A DNA stretch of 64,000 nucleotides from Shinella zoogloeoides (GTDB lineage Bacteria > Pseudomonadota > Alphaproteobacteria > Rhizobiales > Rhizobiaceae), in assembly GCF_022682305.1 (NCBI RefSeq), contig NZ_CP093528.1:1687501-1751500 (forward strand), written 5' to 3'. The notes below the pieces were generated by a model. It did no database searches and was not told the origin of the DNA. It saw only the letters and a program-made list of their open reading frames with translations. The position numbers and the translations under genes are program-made. Within the stretch, counting starts at the first letter, position 1; the number at the start of each line of letters is the position of its first letter. Positions 1-12,530 of this stretch are shown here, piece after piece.

Positions 1-212
1 GCGAACTGGTCCTGACCTCGGTCAACTTCCAGCGCGCGCCGAACCCGATCAAGTTCTCGCTCGAAGGCTTCACCGGCGTATTCGACGGCGAGCCGATCGA
101 GCAGTCGCAGCTCGAAGAGCGCCAGCGCCTGCTGCAGGAAGAAATGCAGAAGAAGGCCGAGGAAGCCCGCAAGAAGCTCGAAGACGCCCAGAAGGCTGCC
201 AAGAGCCAGTAA
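1..212 (+). CDS. IalB-family invasion-associated protein, 3' end (partial)
   Basis: Only the last 69 codons are in the window; the frame opens at position 3 and stops at TAA 210-212. The segment ending in SLEGFTGVFDG matches the C-terminal beta strand typical of the invasion-associated locus B (IalB) family, secreted or periplasmic proteins common in Rhizobiales. It is followed by a charged Glu/Lys/Gln tail of about 35 residues likely to be helical or coiled coil, which the core family lacks. The signal peptide and most of the domain are upstream of the window, so the family call rests on a short stretch. A strong hairpin terminator follows directly. Confidence 0.6.
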   Translation, partial: ELVLTSVNFQRAPNPIKFSLEGFTGVFDGEPIEQSQLEERQRLLQEEMQKKAEEARKKLEDAQKAAKSQ

Positions 213-233
213 TCCGCGGCTTCGCAGGATACG

Positions 234-262
234 AAAAACCCGGCCATCGGCCGGGTTTTTTA
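234..262. terminator. Bidirectional intrinsic terminator between ialB-like gene and hspQ
   Basis: AAAACCCGGCC and GGCCGGGTTTT form an 11-bp stem around a 3-base loop, with A-rich and T-rich flanks. It lies between the 3' ends of two convergent genes and should stop transcription from both sides. Confidence 0.9.
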
Positions 263-287
263 TTGCCGGAACGAAGGCGAGAGGCGG

Positions 288-620
288 CTAATGGAAGATG
301 CCGCTCTCCTCCTTCCAGCGATAATGCCCGTGATCGACGTTCATCAGCGCACGGACCTGCGGGTGGCGGATCGGCTGGCCGCTGTCGTCGGGCACGAGAT
401 TCTGTTCCGAGACATAGGCGACATATTCGGACTCCTCGTTCTCCGCGAAGAGGTGATAGAACGGCTGATCCTTCGAGGGCCGGATTTCGGCCGGAATGGA
501 ATTCCACCACTCTTCCGTATTGGCGAATTCGGGGTCCACGTCGAAGACCACGCCGCGGAAGGGGAAGACCCGGTGGCGGACCACGTCGCCGATGGCAAAT
601 TTTGCGTTACGCATCTTCAT
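288..620 (-). CDS. hspQ: Heat shock protein HspQ
   Basis: A 110-residue protein beginning MKMRNAKFAIGD, with the HspQ/YccV hemimethylated-DNA-binding fold: the RHRVFPFRGVVFDVDPEF and YHLFAENEE motifs are conserved. In enterobacteria HspQ is a heat-induced protein linked to DnaA stability and Lon specificity. The ATG ending at 620 was chosen because GGAAAGGTAGG sits just upstream. The open frame extends another 54 codons upstream but that part looks unlike the family. It is convergent with the IalB-like gene and divergent from the coiled-coil gene at 775. Length is normal for rhizobial homologues. Confidence 0.9.
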   Translation of the reverse strand: MKMRNAKFAIGDVVRHRVFPFRGVVFDVDPEFANTEEWWNSIPAEIRPSKDQPFYHLFAENEESEYVAYVSEQNLVPDDSGQPIRHPQVRALMNVDHGHYRWKEESGIFH

Positions 621-774
621 GGCGTACCTACCTTTCCGCTTATATTTGGGTAATTGCGCTGAAACATCAATAGTTCCATGCATCGCATCCGTTCTTCTCA
701 GCTGGGGACGGCGCTTGCGTGTCCGGGCGTTTCGGCGTACCTCGAAAAGCGAATGTCTCAGCGGGTCGGATAGC

Positions 775-1773
775 ATGAACAATCAATGGGGCAGGAGCGG
801 CAACGGGCCGGGAACGGGTGGCGGCTCCGGCATCGGCGGCATCCTGTTCGCCTCCGTGGTCTGCCTCGTACTCGGCGCGGCCGGCGGCTACGGTGCTTTC
901 CGCGTGCTGGGCGGCGCGCCTCCTTCGGACGAAATCGGCCAACGCGACCAGCGTATCGCCGAGCTTGCCGGGGAACTCGATACGCGCGTCGCGGAAGTCG
1001 AGGCAGGCAGCGAAAAGGTAAGGGCGCTGACGGCGGAAAACGGTGCGCTCACCCGGCAGATCGAGGCCCTGCGCAAGAATGCCGGCGCCTCCGACGCAGC
1101 CACCACCCTCGCCGAGAATGCCCGGCTCACGCAGGATATCGTACCCGGCCTGAAGAACGAGTTGCAACTGGCCGGCCAGCGCGTCGCCGATGCCGAGGCC
1201 CTGAAAAAGCGGGCGGAGGAGGCGGTGCGCGACCGCGAACGCCAGCTTTCCGTCCGGGCCGACCAGATCGCGCGGCTGGAAACGGCGCTGGATCAGGCGC
1301 ACAGCCAGGCAGATGCGGCCAAGGATACCGAGACCGAGCGGCTGTCGGCCGAGGCCGATGCATTGCGCCGGCAATTGAAGGAAGCGCAGCGCGACGCCGA
1401 AACGGTCCGCACGAAGGACCTGCCGACGCTCAAGGCGGAGCTTGCCCGCAAGGACAGCGAGATTGCCGCGCTGAACGCCCGCATCGACGCCCTCGAAGCC
1501 GCCCGTCCGAAGGGAGAGGCCGGCAATAGCGGCACGCCGGCGCTGGACAATGCCAAGCCCGCCGATAGCCGCAGCCCGCGCAACGCCGCCCTGGTGGCGG
1601 ACGCAATGAACGATACGCCCGGTCTCGACCGTCTGACGAGCGGGCAGCGCGACCAGCTCGAACGCGTGCTGGTTTCCGGCGAGTGCGTCACCAATGCGCT
1701 CGGCGGCGTCTTCAAGCGCGTGCCCGTGCTGACGCTGCGCAACCTGATGCGCGACCTCGACAGCGACTGCTAG
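775..1773 (+). CDS. Membrane-anchored coiled-coil protein of unknown function
   Basis: 332 residues from ATG 775 (start MNNQWGRSG). A Gly-rich N-terminus leads to one membrane segment at about residues 20-42, so the bulk is probably held at the inner membrane. Residues 60-255 are rich in Ala, Glu, Arg and Gln with heptad character and should form a long coiled coil. A Pro/Asn/Ser linker leads to a C-terminal region of about 55 residues ending in RNLMRDLDSDC with two cysteines, which looks like a small folded domain. I do not recognise the family. The open frame runs upstream to 496 but that part overlaps hspQ and reads as noise. The ribosome site is weak. Confidence 0.75.
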   Translation: MNNQWGRSGNGPGTGGGSGIGGILFASVVCLVLGAAGGYGAFRVLGGAPPSDEIGQRDQRIAELAGELDTRVAEVEAGSEKVRALTAENGALTRQIEALRKNAGASDAATTLAENARLTQDIVPGLKNELQLAGQRVADAEALKKRAEEAVRDRERQLSVRADQIARLETALDQAHSQADAAKDTETERLSAEADALRRQLKEAQRDAETVRTKDLPTLKAELARKDSEIAALNARIDALEAARPKGEAGNSGTPALDNAKPADSRSPRNAALVADAMNDTPGLDRLTSGQRDQLERVLVSGECVTNALGGVFKRVPVLTLRNLMRDLDSDC

Positions 1774-1819
1774 TTCCGTCGGCAGCTCTGGCTGCCGGTT
1801 TCATGGGAAGGAGACTTGG

Positions 1820-2851
1820 ATGAAGCGATCTGTTCTGGCGGCCGCAATCGGCCTTGCGCTTTCGGCGGGCGGCGCGCCCGCGCAGGAATTCGAGCGCAAC
1901 ATCATGACCGGCGGCCCGCAGGGCACCTATATCAAGATCGGCCGCGACATCGCCGCGCTCGGCGCCGAATGCGGCCTGAAGCTCAATGTCGTCGAAAGCG
2001 CCGGCTCGCTGGAGAACTTCGTCGGCGTGCGCAACCGGCGCAACACGCAGTTCGGCATCGTGCAGAGCGACGTGCTCGAATACCTGAAGACCTTCGAGGC
2101 AAACGACCCGGAGGTACAGAAGGCGGTGAAGGGCGTGCGCATCATGTTCCCGCTCTACAACGAGGAGATCCACGTGCTGGCCCGCAAGGACATTTCCAGC
2201 ATGAAGGACCTCGCCGGCAAGAAGATCGCCGTCGGCAAGAAGGACAGCGGCACGTTCCTGACGGCGACGCTCATCATGGACATCCTCCAGGTGAAGGCCG
2301 GTGAGCGCATGGACATCAACCCCGACGAGGCGCTGCCCAAGCTCCTTTCGGGCGAGATCGACGCTTTCTTCTACGTCGCCGGCGCGCCCGCATCGCTCTT
2401 CACGGGCAATGCGATCGACAAGGCGAAATTCCATCTCGTGCCGATCACCGAGGCGCCGCTTCTGGCGACCTATACGCCCTCGCGCATCGAGGCAGGCACC
2501 TATTCCTTCCAGGACCAGCCGGTCGATCTCATCGCGGTGAAGGCCGTGATGATGACCTACGACTACGACATCAAGCGCAACGCCTATCATCGCGACAGCT
2601 GCAAGACGGTGGCCGATTTCTCGAGCCTCATCATCGGCGGACTGGACAAGTTGAGGACGACGGGCCATCCGAAATGGAAGACCGTCGATCTTACGGCCCT
2701 GCCGCCCGGCTGGCAGGTCGGCGTCTGCGTCAAGGCCGGCATGGCGCTGGACTACAAGCCGAGCTGCAAGCCGAACGCCGGGACCACCGGCGGCGCGGGC
2801 GACGAGAACGAGGAATACCTGAACCTCTTGAAACAACGGCTTCAGAAATAA
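1820..2851 (+). CDS. TAXI-family TRAP transporter solute-binding protein
   Basis: 343 residues with a Sec signal peptide at about 1-21 (MKRSVLAAAIGLALSAGGAPA). The mature N-terminus carries the TAXI hallmark of the family, MTGGPQGTYIKIGRDIA, and the later SGEIDAFFYVAGAP segment fits a periplasmic two-lobe binding protein. Such proteins normally deliver a ligand to a TRAP membrane subunit (DctQM fusion), but none lies within this window, so this copy is an orphan or works with a distant permease. Four Cys residues in the C-terminal third could form disulfides. AAGGAGA 8 bases before ATG 1820 supports the start. The ligand cannot be predicted. Confidence 0.85.
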   Translation: MKRSVLAAAIGLALSAGGAPAQEFERNIMTGGPQGTYIKIGRDIAALGAECGLKLNVVESAGSLENFVGVRNRRNTQFGIVQSDVLEYLKTFEANDPEVQKAVKGVRIMFPLYNEEIHVLARKDISSMKDLAGKKIAVGKKDSGTFLTATLIMDILQVKAGERMDINPDEALPKLLSGEIDAFFYVAGAPASLFTGNAIDKAKFHLVPITEAPLLATYTPSRIEAGTYSFQDQPVDLIAVKAVMMTYDYDIKRNAYHRDSCKTVADFSSLIIGGLDKLRTTGHPKWKTVDLTALPPGWQVGVCVKAGMALDYKPSCKPNAGTTGGAGDENEEYLNLLKQRLQK

Positions 2852-2867
2852 CCCCTTCGCAGGACAA

Positions 2868-2896
2868 CAAAAAACCCGGCCGATGGCCGGGTTTTC
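2868..2896. terminator. Intrinsic terminator between TAXI gene and glnA
   Basis: AAAACCCGGCC and GGCCGGGTTTT form an 11-bp stem, nearly identical to the terminator at 234-262. It lies between convergent genes and can serve both strands. Confidence 0.9.
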
Positions 2897-2943
2897 CGTC
2901 TCGGGAGACCTCCCGCCGAAGGACGGGAGGACTGTCGCGCCGA

Positions 2944-4353
2944 TCAGGCGGAGTAGTACATGTCGAACTCGACCGGGTGCGGGGTCATTTCGAAACGCAT
3001 GACTTCCGCCATCTTCAGCTCGATGTAGGAGTCGATCTGGTCGTCGTCGAATACGCCGCCGGCCGTCAGGAACTTGCGGTCCTTGTCGAGGTTCTCGAGA
3101 GCTTCGCGCAGCGAGCCGCAGACGGTCGGGATCTTCTTTAGCTCCTTCGGCGGCAGGTCATAGAGGTCCTTGTCCATGGCCTTGCCCGGATGGATCTTGT
3201 TCTTGATGCCGTCGAGGCCGGCCATCAGCATGGCGGCGAAGCCAAGATAGGGATTGCCGAGCGGGTCGGGGAAGCGGATTTCGACGCGCTTGGACTTCGG
3301 ACCCGTGCCGAACGGAATGCGGCACGAGGCCGAGCGGTTGCGGGCCGAGTAGGCGAGCAGAACCGGCGCCTCATAGCCCGGGACGAGACGCTTGTAGGAG
3401 TTCGTCGTCGGGTTGGTGAAGGCGTTGATGGCCTTGGCGTGCTTGATGATGCCGCCGATGAAATAGAGGCAGCTTTCCGAGAGGCCGGCATATTCGTCGC
3501 CGGCGAAAGTCGGCTTCGAATCCTTCCAGATCGACAGGTGCACGTGCATGCCCGAGCCGTTGTCGCCGAAGATCGGCTTCGGCATGAAGGTGGCCGTCTT
3601 GCCATAGGCATGGGCGACCTGGTGCACGGCGTATTTATAAATCTGCACCTTGTCGGCGCTGCGCACCAGCGTGTCGAACTTGACGCCGAGCTCGTGCTGG
3701 GCGGCAGCCACTTCGTGGTGCTGCTTTTCGACCGTGACGCCCATCTCCGTGAGCACGGTCAGCATTTCCGAGCGCATGTCCTGGCAGCTATCGACCGGGG
3801 GAACCGGCAGGTAGCCGCCCTTGACGCGCGGACGATGGCCGAGGTTGCCGGTCTCGTAGTCGGTGTCGTCGTTGGAGGGCAGCTCGGACGAGTCGAGCTT
3901 GAAGCCGGTGTTGTACGGGTCGGCCTTGTACTTGACGTCGTCGAAGATGAAGAATTCCGGTTCCGGGCCGGCATAGACGGTGTCGCCGATGCCCGATGCC
4001 TTGAGGTAGGCTTCGGCCTTCTTGGCCGTGCCGCGCGGGTCGCGGTTATAGGCTTCGCCCGAGACCGGCTCGAGGATGTCGCACAGGATGACCATGGTGG
4101 ACTGCGCGAAGAACGGGTCCATGTGCGCCGTCGCCGGGTCGGGCATCATCACCATGTCGGACTCGTTGATGGCCTTCCAGCCGCCGATCGAGGAGCCGTC
4201 GAACATGACGCCGTCGGCGAACATGTCTTCGTCCACGACGCCGACATCCATCGTGATGTGGTGCAGCTTGCCGCGCGGGTCCGTATAGCGCAGGTCGACG
4301 AATTTTACGTCGTTTTCCTTGATTTGCTTGAGGATGTCATTGGCAGTCGTCAT
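2944..4353 (-). CDS. glnA: Glutamine synthetase type I
   Basis: 469 residues, the normal GSI-beta length. It makes glutamine from glutamate, ammonia and ATP and is the main ammonium-assimilating enzyme, a cytosolic dodecamer. The N-terminal beta-grasp domain ([15 protein letters not shown]) is followed by the catalytic domain, with [10 protein letters not shown], the ammonia/glutamate site [10 protein letters not shown] and the ATP-site [10 protein letters not shown]. The adenylylation tyrosine lies in KDLYDLPP near residue 398, so GlnE control is expected. It sits 59 bases downstream of glnB on the same strand, an arrangement typical of rhizobia, and is probably cotranscribed from the sigma54-type promoter ahead of glnB. 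Confidence 0.97.
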   Translation of the reverse strand: MTTANDILKQIKENDVKFVDLRYTDPRGKLHHITMDVGVVDEDMFADGVMFDGSSIGGWKAINESDMVMMPDPATAHMDPFFAQSTMVILCDILEPVSGEAYNRDPRGTAKKAEAYLKASGIGDTVYAGPEPEFFIFDDVKYKADPYNTGFKLDSSELPSNDDTDYETGNLGHRPRVKGGYLPVPPVDSCQDMRSEMLTVLTEMGVTVEKQHHEVAAAQHELGVKFDTLVRSADKVQIYKYAVHQVAHAYGKTATFMPKPIFGDNGSGMHVHLSIWKDSKPTFAGDEYAGLSESCLYFIGGIIKHAKAINAFTNPTTNSYKRLVPGYEAPVLLAYSARNRSASCRIPFGTGPKSKRVEIRFPDPLGNPYLGFAAMLMAGLDGIKNKIHPGKAMDKDLYDLPPKELKKIPTVCGSLREALENLDKDRKFLTAGGVFDDDQIDSYIELKMAEVMRFEMTPHPVEFDMYYSA

Positions 4354-4412
4354 TAGCGAAGTCCCTGTATGTGATGACGAGAAAGAGCCGCGGCCGGAAT
4401 GGCCCGGCGGGA

Positions 4413-5117
<705 letters not shown>

Positions 5118-6611
5118 ATGCACAAGGAAATCCAGACGCTGATCCTGTCACCCGAGGATATGGGGCGCATCGACCGGGCTGCGGCCGCATCCGGCCTTTC
5201 CTCCTATGGGCTTATGGAGCGCGCGGGGCAGGCGGTCGCGGCCGCCGTGCTACGCCGCTTTCCGGGCGCACGGCGCTTCGCCGTCCTGTGCGGGCCGGGC
5301 AACAATGGCGGCGACGGTTATGTCGCCGCGCGGGCGCTGCGCGCGGCCGGGGCCGATGTCTCTGTATATGCGCTCAGCGATCCCGCCGCACTGAAGGGTG
5401 ACGCCGCGATGGCTCATACGGTCTTTGCCGGCCCCGTCGCGCCGCTGGCCGACTACCGCGCCCGGGCAGGCGACGTCGTTGTCGATGCACTGTTCGGCGC
5501 GGGGCTGGCGCGGGATGTGCCGGAAGCGGCCATTGCCGTCATCGACACGGTGCGCCGCCATGTGCTGCCCGTGCTTGCCGTGGACCTGCCGTCCGGCATC
5601 GACGGACGGACGGGGCAGGTGAGGGGCGTGGCCTTCGAGGCTGCCGCGACCGTCACGTTCATGTGCCGCAAACCCGGTCACCTGCTCCTGCCCGGAAGGG
5701 AGATGGCGGGCGAGGTGGAGGTCTTCGACATCGGCATTCCCGCGCGCCTGTTCGCCGGGCATGCCGGCCATATGCGGATCAACACGCCCGATGCGTGGCG
5801 CGCGGCAATGCCGGTGCTGACCGGCGCGGCGCATAAATATGTCCGAGGGCACCTTGCCGTCTTCTCCGGCCCGGCGACCGCCACCGGCGCGGCGCGGCTT
5901 TCCGCCATGGCCGGCCTTCGTGCCGGTGCGGGGCTTGTCACCGTGCTGTCCTCGACCGGCGCGCTTGCGGCGAATGCCGCCCATCTGACGAGCGTGATGC
6001 TGAAGGCCATGATGGACGGTGCGGACGACCTCACCGCGCTTCTGGACGACGATCGGCTGAGGACCTTCGTTCTCGGCCCGGGCTTCGGCGATGCGCCGGC
6101 GGCCCGCCGCCATGTGGAGCAGATCGCAGCGGCCGGCCGGCGCCTTGTGCTGGACGCCGATGGGATCAGTGCTTTTCGCCAAGACCCGGAGAGGCTCTTC
6201 GCGCTCTTTTCGGATGGGGAGTCACGGCTGGTCCTGACGCCGCACGATGGTGAATTCGCGCGGCTTTTCCCCGATCTTGCCAGTGACACCACGCTGTCGA
6301 AGGTCGAGCGCGCGCAGAAGGCCGCCGCTCGCGGAAACGCCGTCGTCATTCTGAAGGGCGCGGATACGGTGATCGCATCGCCGGACGGACGGGCGCTGAT
6401 AAACGACAACGCCCCGCCCTGGCTGGCGACGGCCGGCTCGGGCGACGTGCTGGCCGGGATTGCCGGCGCGCATCTGACACTGGGCATGCCTGCCTTCGAG
6501 GCCGCGGCCGCGGCCGTGTGGCGTCACGGAGAGGCCGGGCGCTTGGCAGGCGAGGGCCTGACGGCGGACGATCTCATCAACAACCTGAATGGCCACGATC
6601 AAATCAAATGA
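5118..6611 (+). CDS. nnr: Bifunctional NAD(P)HX epimerase / ADP-dependent NAD(P)HX dehydratase
   Basis: 497 residues from ATG 5118 (MHKEIQTLILSPEDMG). The enzyme repairs hydrated NAD(P)H: the N-terminal YjeF_N domain (about 1-210) epimerises NADHX, with the cofactor loop CGPGNNGGDGYVAARAL; the C-terminal ribokinase-like domain (about 225-497) dehydrates it using ADP, with the ATAGSGDVLAGI motif. The frame is open from ATG 5058, but homologues start at the chosen methionine. No good ribosome site is visible at either start. It stands alone on the plus strand next to glnB. Confidence 0.93.
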   Translation: MHKEIQTLILSPEDMGRIDRAAAASGLSSYGLMERAGQAVAAAVLRRFPGARRFAVLCGPGNNGGDGYVAARALRAAGADVSVYALSDPAALKGDAAMAHTVFAGPVAPLADYRARAGDVVVDALFGAGLARDVPEAAIAVIDTVRRHVLPVLAVDLPSGIDGRTGQVRGVAFEAAATVTFMCRKPGHLLLPGREMAGEVEVFDIGIPARLFAGHAGHMRINTPDAWRAAMPVLTGAAHKYVRGHLAVFSGPATATGAARLSAMAGLRAGAGLVTVLSSTGALAANAAHLTSVMLKAMMDGADDLTALLDDDRLRTFVLGPGFGDAPAARRHVEQIAAAGRRLVLDADGISAFRQDPERLFALFSDGESRLVLTPHDGEFARLFPDLASDTTLSKVERAQKAAARGNAVVILKGADTVIASPDGRALINDNAPPWLATAGSGDVLAGIAGAHLTLGMPAFEAAAAAVWRHGEAGRLAGEGLTADDLINNLNGHDQIK

Positions 6612-6753
6612 CTTTGCGGAGGCCGCTATTCCCGCTACAGCGGTTACACGCAACGCAGAGCCGTTCCGGCGGAATTTCCGCCGCCCTGCGCGTAAGAATT
6701 CCGCGGTGACCCACCCGCCTGCACCGTCGCGAAACAAGCCGGGAGCCGTGACC

Positions 6754-7653
6754 ATGCCGTTGATCGATGTCGTCCTTCTTCTCCTGGTCGCGGTGGTCTG
6801 GGGCTTCAATTTCATCGTCATCAAGATCGGCCTCGAGAACTTCCCGCCGATCCTGTTCTCCGCGCTCCGCTTCCTGTTCGCCGCCGTGCCTCTCGCGCTC
6901 TTCCTGCCGCGTCCGGCGGTGTCCTGGCGAATCGTGCTCGGCATCGGCCTCGTGCTGGGCGTCGTGAAATTCAGCCTGCTGTTCATCGCCATGGATGTCG
7001 GCCTGTCGCCGGGGCTTGCGTCGCTCCTCCTGCAGTCGCAGGTCTTCTTCACCGTCGCATTGGCGGCCGTATTCTACGGCACCCGCCCGCGCCCCGCGCA
7101 GGTCGCCGGCATCCTGCTCGCCTTTGCGGGCATGGCGGTGATCGCCGCCACGGTGGATGCCAGCTTCACCTATCTCGGCCTCGGGCTGGCGCTTGCGGCC
7201 GGCCTCGCCTGGGCCTTCTCCAACATGCTGACCCGCGCGGCCGGAAACGTCGACATGCTGGCGCTGATGGTCTGGGCCAGCCTTGTGCCGCCGGTGCCCC
7301 TCGCACTTATTTCATTGGCAACGGAGGGACTGGAGCGCGATATGGCCGCCCTGCAGGGGCTTTCCTGGCAGGGTATCGGCGCCGTCGGCTATATCGCCTA
7401 TGTCGCGACGATCTTCGGCTTCGGCGTCTGGGGCCTGATGATCCGCAGGCACGGCGTTTCCACGGTCGCGCCGTTCTCCCTGCTCGTGCCGATCTTCGGC
7501 ATGAGTTTTTCCGCCCTCGTGCTGGGCGAGAGTTTCGGCCCCTTGCGCCTTGCCGGCGCTTTGCTCGTCGTCTGCGGCCTTATCCTGACCGTGCTCGGCC
7601 CGCGCCTGATCGACCGGCTGCGTGCCGCTCCTGCAGCCCAAAAGGCCGGATGA
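6754..7653 (+). CDS. EamA-family (DMT) exporter
   Basis: 299 residues forming about ten membrane helices in two EamA repeats (residues about 5-135 and 150-285). The first helix carries the family signature VVWGFNFIVIKIGLENFPP. Members export amino acids or other metabolites; the substrate cannot be told from sequence. ATG 6754 has GGGAG upstream. The open frame reaches back to 6589 and overlaps nnr, but that leader has no membrane-protein character. It ends one base before the convergent DUF72 gene. Confidence 0.85.
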   Translation: MPLIDVVLLLLVAVVWGFNFIVIKIGLENFPPILFSALRFLFAAVPLALFLPRPAVSWRIVLGIGLVLGVVKFSLLFIAMDVGLSPGLASLLLQSQVFFTVALAAVFYGTRPRPAQVAGILLAFAGMAVIAATVDASFTYLGLGLALAAGLAWAFSNMLTRAAGNVDMLALMVWASLVPPVPLALISLATEGLERDMAALQGLSWQGIGAVGYIAYVATIFGFGVWGLMIRRHGVSTVAPFSLLVPIFGMSFSALVLGESFGPLRLAGALLVVCGLILTVLGPRLIDRLRAAPAAQKAG

Positions 7654-8469
7654 TCAGGCCTTCGGCTGGCTGCGCGCCTGCAAGGCCCGCGCGCCGTTTG
7701 GCGCATTCACCTTGCCGGAGGTGATGAAGAAGGCGAAGACATCGCGCGGCTTGCCGGCCGGCTTCGTCTGCGGGTCGATCTTCGGCAGGTCGGACGGCTC
7801 GCCGCCGCCGGCCCAGCCCTTCAGCCGCACCGCCCATTCGTCCAGCGCCGCTTCCGGATAACAGGTCGCGATATCGTCCGACCCTTTTTGCAGGCGCGCA
7901 TAGACGAAATCCGCCGTCACGTCGGCGATCTCCGGATAGTCTTCGTGCTGCGCATAGACGATGGCCGCCTTGTATTTGCGGGCGAGCGCCGCGAATTCCG
8001 GCACCATGAACGTGTCGTTACGCACCTCCAGCGCGTGTTTCAGCGGCAAGCCATCCAGCTTTTCCGGGAGCAGCTTCAGGAACCCTTCGAAATCGTCCGG
8101 TTCGAACTTCTTCGTCGGCGGAAACTGCCAGAGGATCGGCCCAAGATGATCGCCAAGCTCGGTCAGGCCCTGCGTCAGGAACTTCTCGACAGATTCCCCG
8201 CCATCCGCAAGCACCTTGCGGTTCGTCGTGAAGCGGCTCGCCTTCAGCGAGAAGACGAAGCCGTCCGGCACCTCGGAGGCCCATTTGGCGAAGGTCTCCG
8301 GCTTTTGCGAGCCGTAATAGGTGCCGTTGACCTCGATGGCCGCAAGCTCCCGGCTGGCGAATTCGAGCTGCCGCTTCTTCGGCAGCTTTTCCGGGTAGAA
8401 GGTGCCTTCCCATGGCTCGAAGGTCCAGCCGCCGATGCCGGTGCGAATGGTGCCGGTTGCGCTCATCAT
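7654..8469 (-). CDS. DUF72 domain protein (YecE family)
   Basis: About 271 residues. It begins with the TIRTGIGGWTFEPWEGTFYP motif of the family, a TIM-barrel-like fold, and keeps FVFSLKASRFTTN, LGPILWQFPP and the region KHALEVRN. The role of DUF72 proteins is still unclear. Two adjacent methionines (8469 and 8466) could start it. It is downstream of uvrA on the same strand with a 19-base gap, so co-transcription is likely. Confidence 0.85.
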   Translation of the reverse strand: MMSATGTIRTGIGGWTFEPWEGTFYPEKLPKKRQLEFASRELAAIEVNGTYYGSQKPETFAKWASEVPDGFVFSLKASRFTTNRKVLADGGESVEKFLTQGLTELGDHLGPILWQFPPTKKFEPDDFEGFLKLLPEKLDGLPLKHALEVRNDTFMVPEFAALARKYKAAIVYAQHEDYPEIADVTADFVYARLQKGSDDIATCYPEAALDEWAVRLKGWAGGGEPSDLPKIDPQTKPAGKPRDVFAFFITSGKVNAPNGARALQARSQPKA

Positions 8470-8488
8470 CGTTCTCCCGTGTGACTGG

Positions 8489-11407
<2,919 letters not shown>

Positions 11408-11547
11408 GGTGTCCAGCGTCAGAAGGTCGTTGCACATGGCAGAAGGGATCGGCCCCTATGTAGGGATTGATGGGAGCCTGTCCATGCGCGGTCAGAAGAT
11501 TCCGTGCCCGTTTCCGATTCGGTTGACAAGAGTGTAGGGAATTATTA

Positions 11548-11562
11548 GAACAAAAAAAGAAC
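11548..11562. promoter_or_regulatory. LexA (SOS) box between uvrA and ssb
   Basis: GAAC followed by seven A bases and GAAC: an exact match to the alphaproteobacterial LexA site GAAC-N7-GAAC (also written GTTC-N7-GTTC). It sits 140 bases from the uvrA start and 134 bases from the ssb start, placed to control either or both. The same divergent arrangement is known for uvrA and ssb in other bacteria. Confidence 0.85.
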
Positions 11563-11695
11563 AAAAATTCGCAATTGATCTGTGGATTACCACCTCTGCG
11601 GGGCGGCGCGGGCGCGCGCCAGTCGATAAGATGCCGCATTCATGTAGTGGAATGAGGTCGGGCCTTCTGCCCGCGCGACAACGGGAATTACGGGT

Positions 11696-12229
11696 ATGGC
11701 TGGAAGCGTCAACAAGGTGATCTTGATCGGGAATGTCGGGGCGGACCCGGAAATCCGCCGGACGCAGGACGGCCGGCCGATCGCCAACCTGCGCATCGCG
11801 ACGTCCGAGACCTGGCGCGACCGCAACAACGGCGAGCGTCGCGAGAAGACGGAATGGCACAATGTCGTCGTTTTCAACGAAGGTCTGTGCAAGGTCGTCG
11901 AGCAATATGTGAAGAAGGGCGCCAAGCTCTATATCGAGGGCGCGCTGCAGACCCGCAAGTGGCAGGACCAGACCGGCAACGACCGCTATTCGACGGAAAT
12001 CGTGCTGCAGGGCTTCAACTCGACGCTCACCATGCTGGACGGTCGCGGTGAAGGCGGCGGCGAGCGCCGCGGCGGCGGCGATTTCGGCGGCAGCAGCAAC
12101 TATGGCGGCGGCGCGCCGAGCTACGACGACTACGGTTCGCGTCCGGCTTCTGGCGGTGGCGGCGGCGGCGGCAGCCGTTCGGGCGGCGGTTCGATGGCCC
12201 GCGACATGGATGACGACATTCCGTTCTAG
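11696..12229 (+). CDS. ssb: Single-stranded DNA-binding protein
   Basis: 177 residues. The N-terminal OB fold (about 1-110) starts MAGSVNKVILIGNVGADPE and includes EKTEWHNVVVFNE; a Gly/Ser-rich linker leads to the acidic tail DMDDDIPF that recruits repair and replication proteins. The tail is intact although a genomic island is joined at its last codons: CCG TTC T of the proline, phenylalanine and stop codons is the 7-bp core repeated at 42010-42016. The TAG stop is partly supplied by the island. Rejoining the flanks would give a TGA stop instead, leaving the protein unchanged. Confidence 0.97.
   Translation: MAGSVNKVILIGNVGADPEIRRTQDGRPIANLRIATSETWRDRNNGERREKTEWHNVVVFNEGLCKVVEQYVKKGAKLYIEGALQTRKWQDQTGNDRYSTEIVLQGFNSTLTMLDGRGEGGGERRGGGDFGGSSNYGGGAPSYDDYGSRPASGGGGGGGSRSGGGSMARDMDDDIPF
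12221..12227. other. Left attachment core of the genomic island (attL)
   Basis: CCGTTCT spanning the last two codons and the first stop base of ssb. The same 7 bases recur at 42010-42016. The right copy is followed by GAGAACGG, so the reconstructed empty site is the dyad CCGTTC-TGA-GAACGG centred on the ssb stop codon, which is a plausible tyrosine-recombinase target. Confidence 0.65.
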
Positions 12230-12527
12230 GAAAGAGTGGTCGACGTTTTGTAAACTAAGACACCCAACTATCTGAATTCGTTATCAGAAAGTAAAGTTTA
12301 CAGTTTTTCGTTAGCTGCCGAATTCCTGTCAGGTGAGTAGTGAGAAAATTTGTAAACTTTGAATGTCGCCTCTTTGCTGGATTTGCCGTTTGACTGGCGG
12401 GCAAATCATTGATAGTTGATACCATTGATCGGCATGCTGTCTGCATCCCGGTCAATGGTGTTTTGTTTTGCTCGGTAAATCTGGGTCTTAAGCGCCATTG
12501 ATCGGCATGCGGACAGCATGCCGATCA
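12230..12527. other. Left end of the island: recombinase-site repeats and leader of the recombinase operon
   Basis: AT-rich non-coding region between ssb and the first recombinase. It holds three copies of a TTGTAAAC-like motif: 12248-12255 direct, 12296-12303 inverted with one mismatch, 12350-12357 direct. Two related dyads built on CATTGATCGGCATGC follow (12422-12457 and 12496-12530). No gene is supported here. Confidence 0.6.
12422..12457. repeat. Imperfect inverted repeat upstream of the recombinase operon
   Basis: CCATTGATCGGCATG and CATCCCGGTCAATGG face each other, with a few mismatches. The left arm is the same sequence as in the perfect dyad 70 bases downstream, so a dimeric protein may bind both. 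Confidence 0.6.
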
Positions 12528-12530
12528 ATG
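12496..12530. promoter_or_regulatory. Perfect 15-bp inverted repeat overlapping the first recombinase start
   Basis: CATTGATCGGCATGC (12496-12510) and its exact reverse complement (12516-12530) enclose the loop GGACA. The last three bases of the right arm are the likely ATG of the first recombinase gene. It could be an operator for autoregulation, or an mRNA hairpin that hides the start codon. A less perfect copy lies at 12422-12457. Confidence 0.7.
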
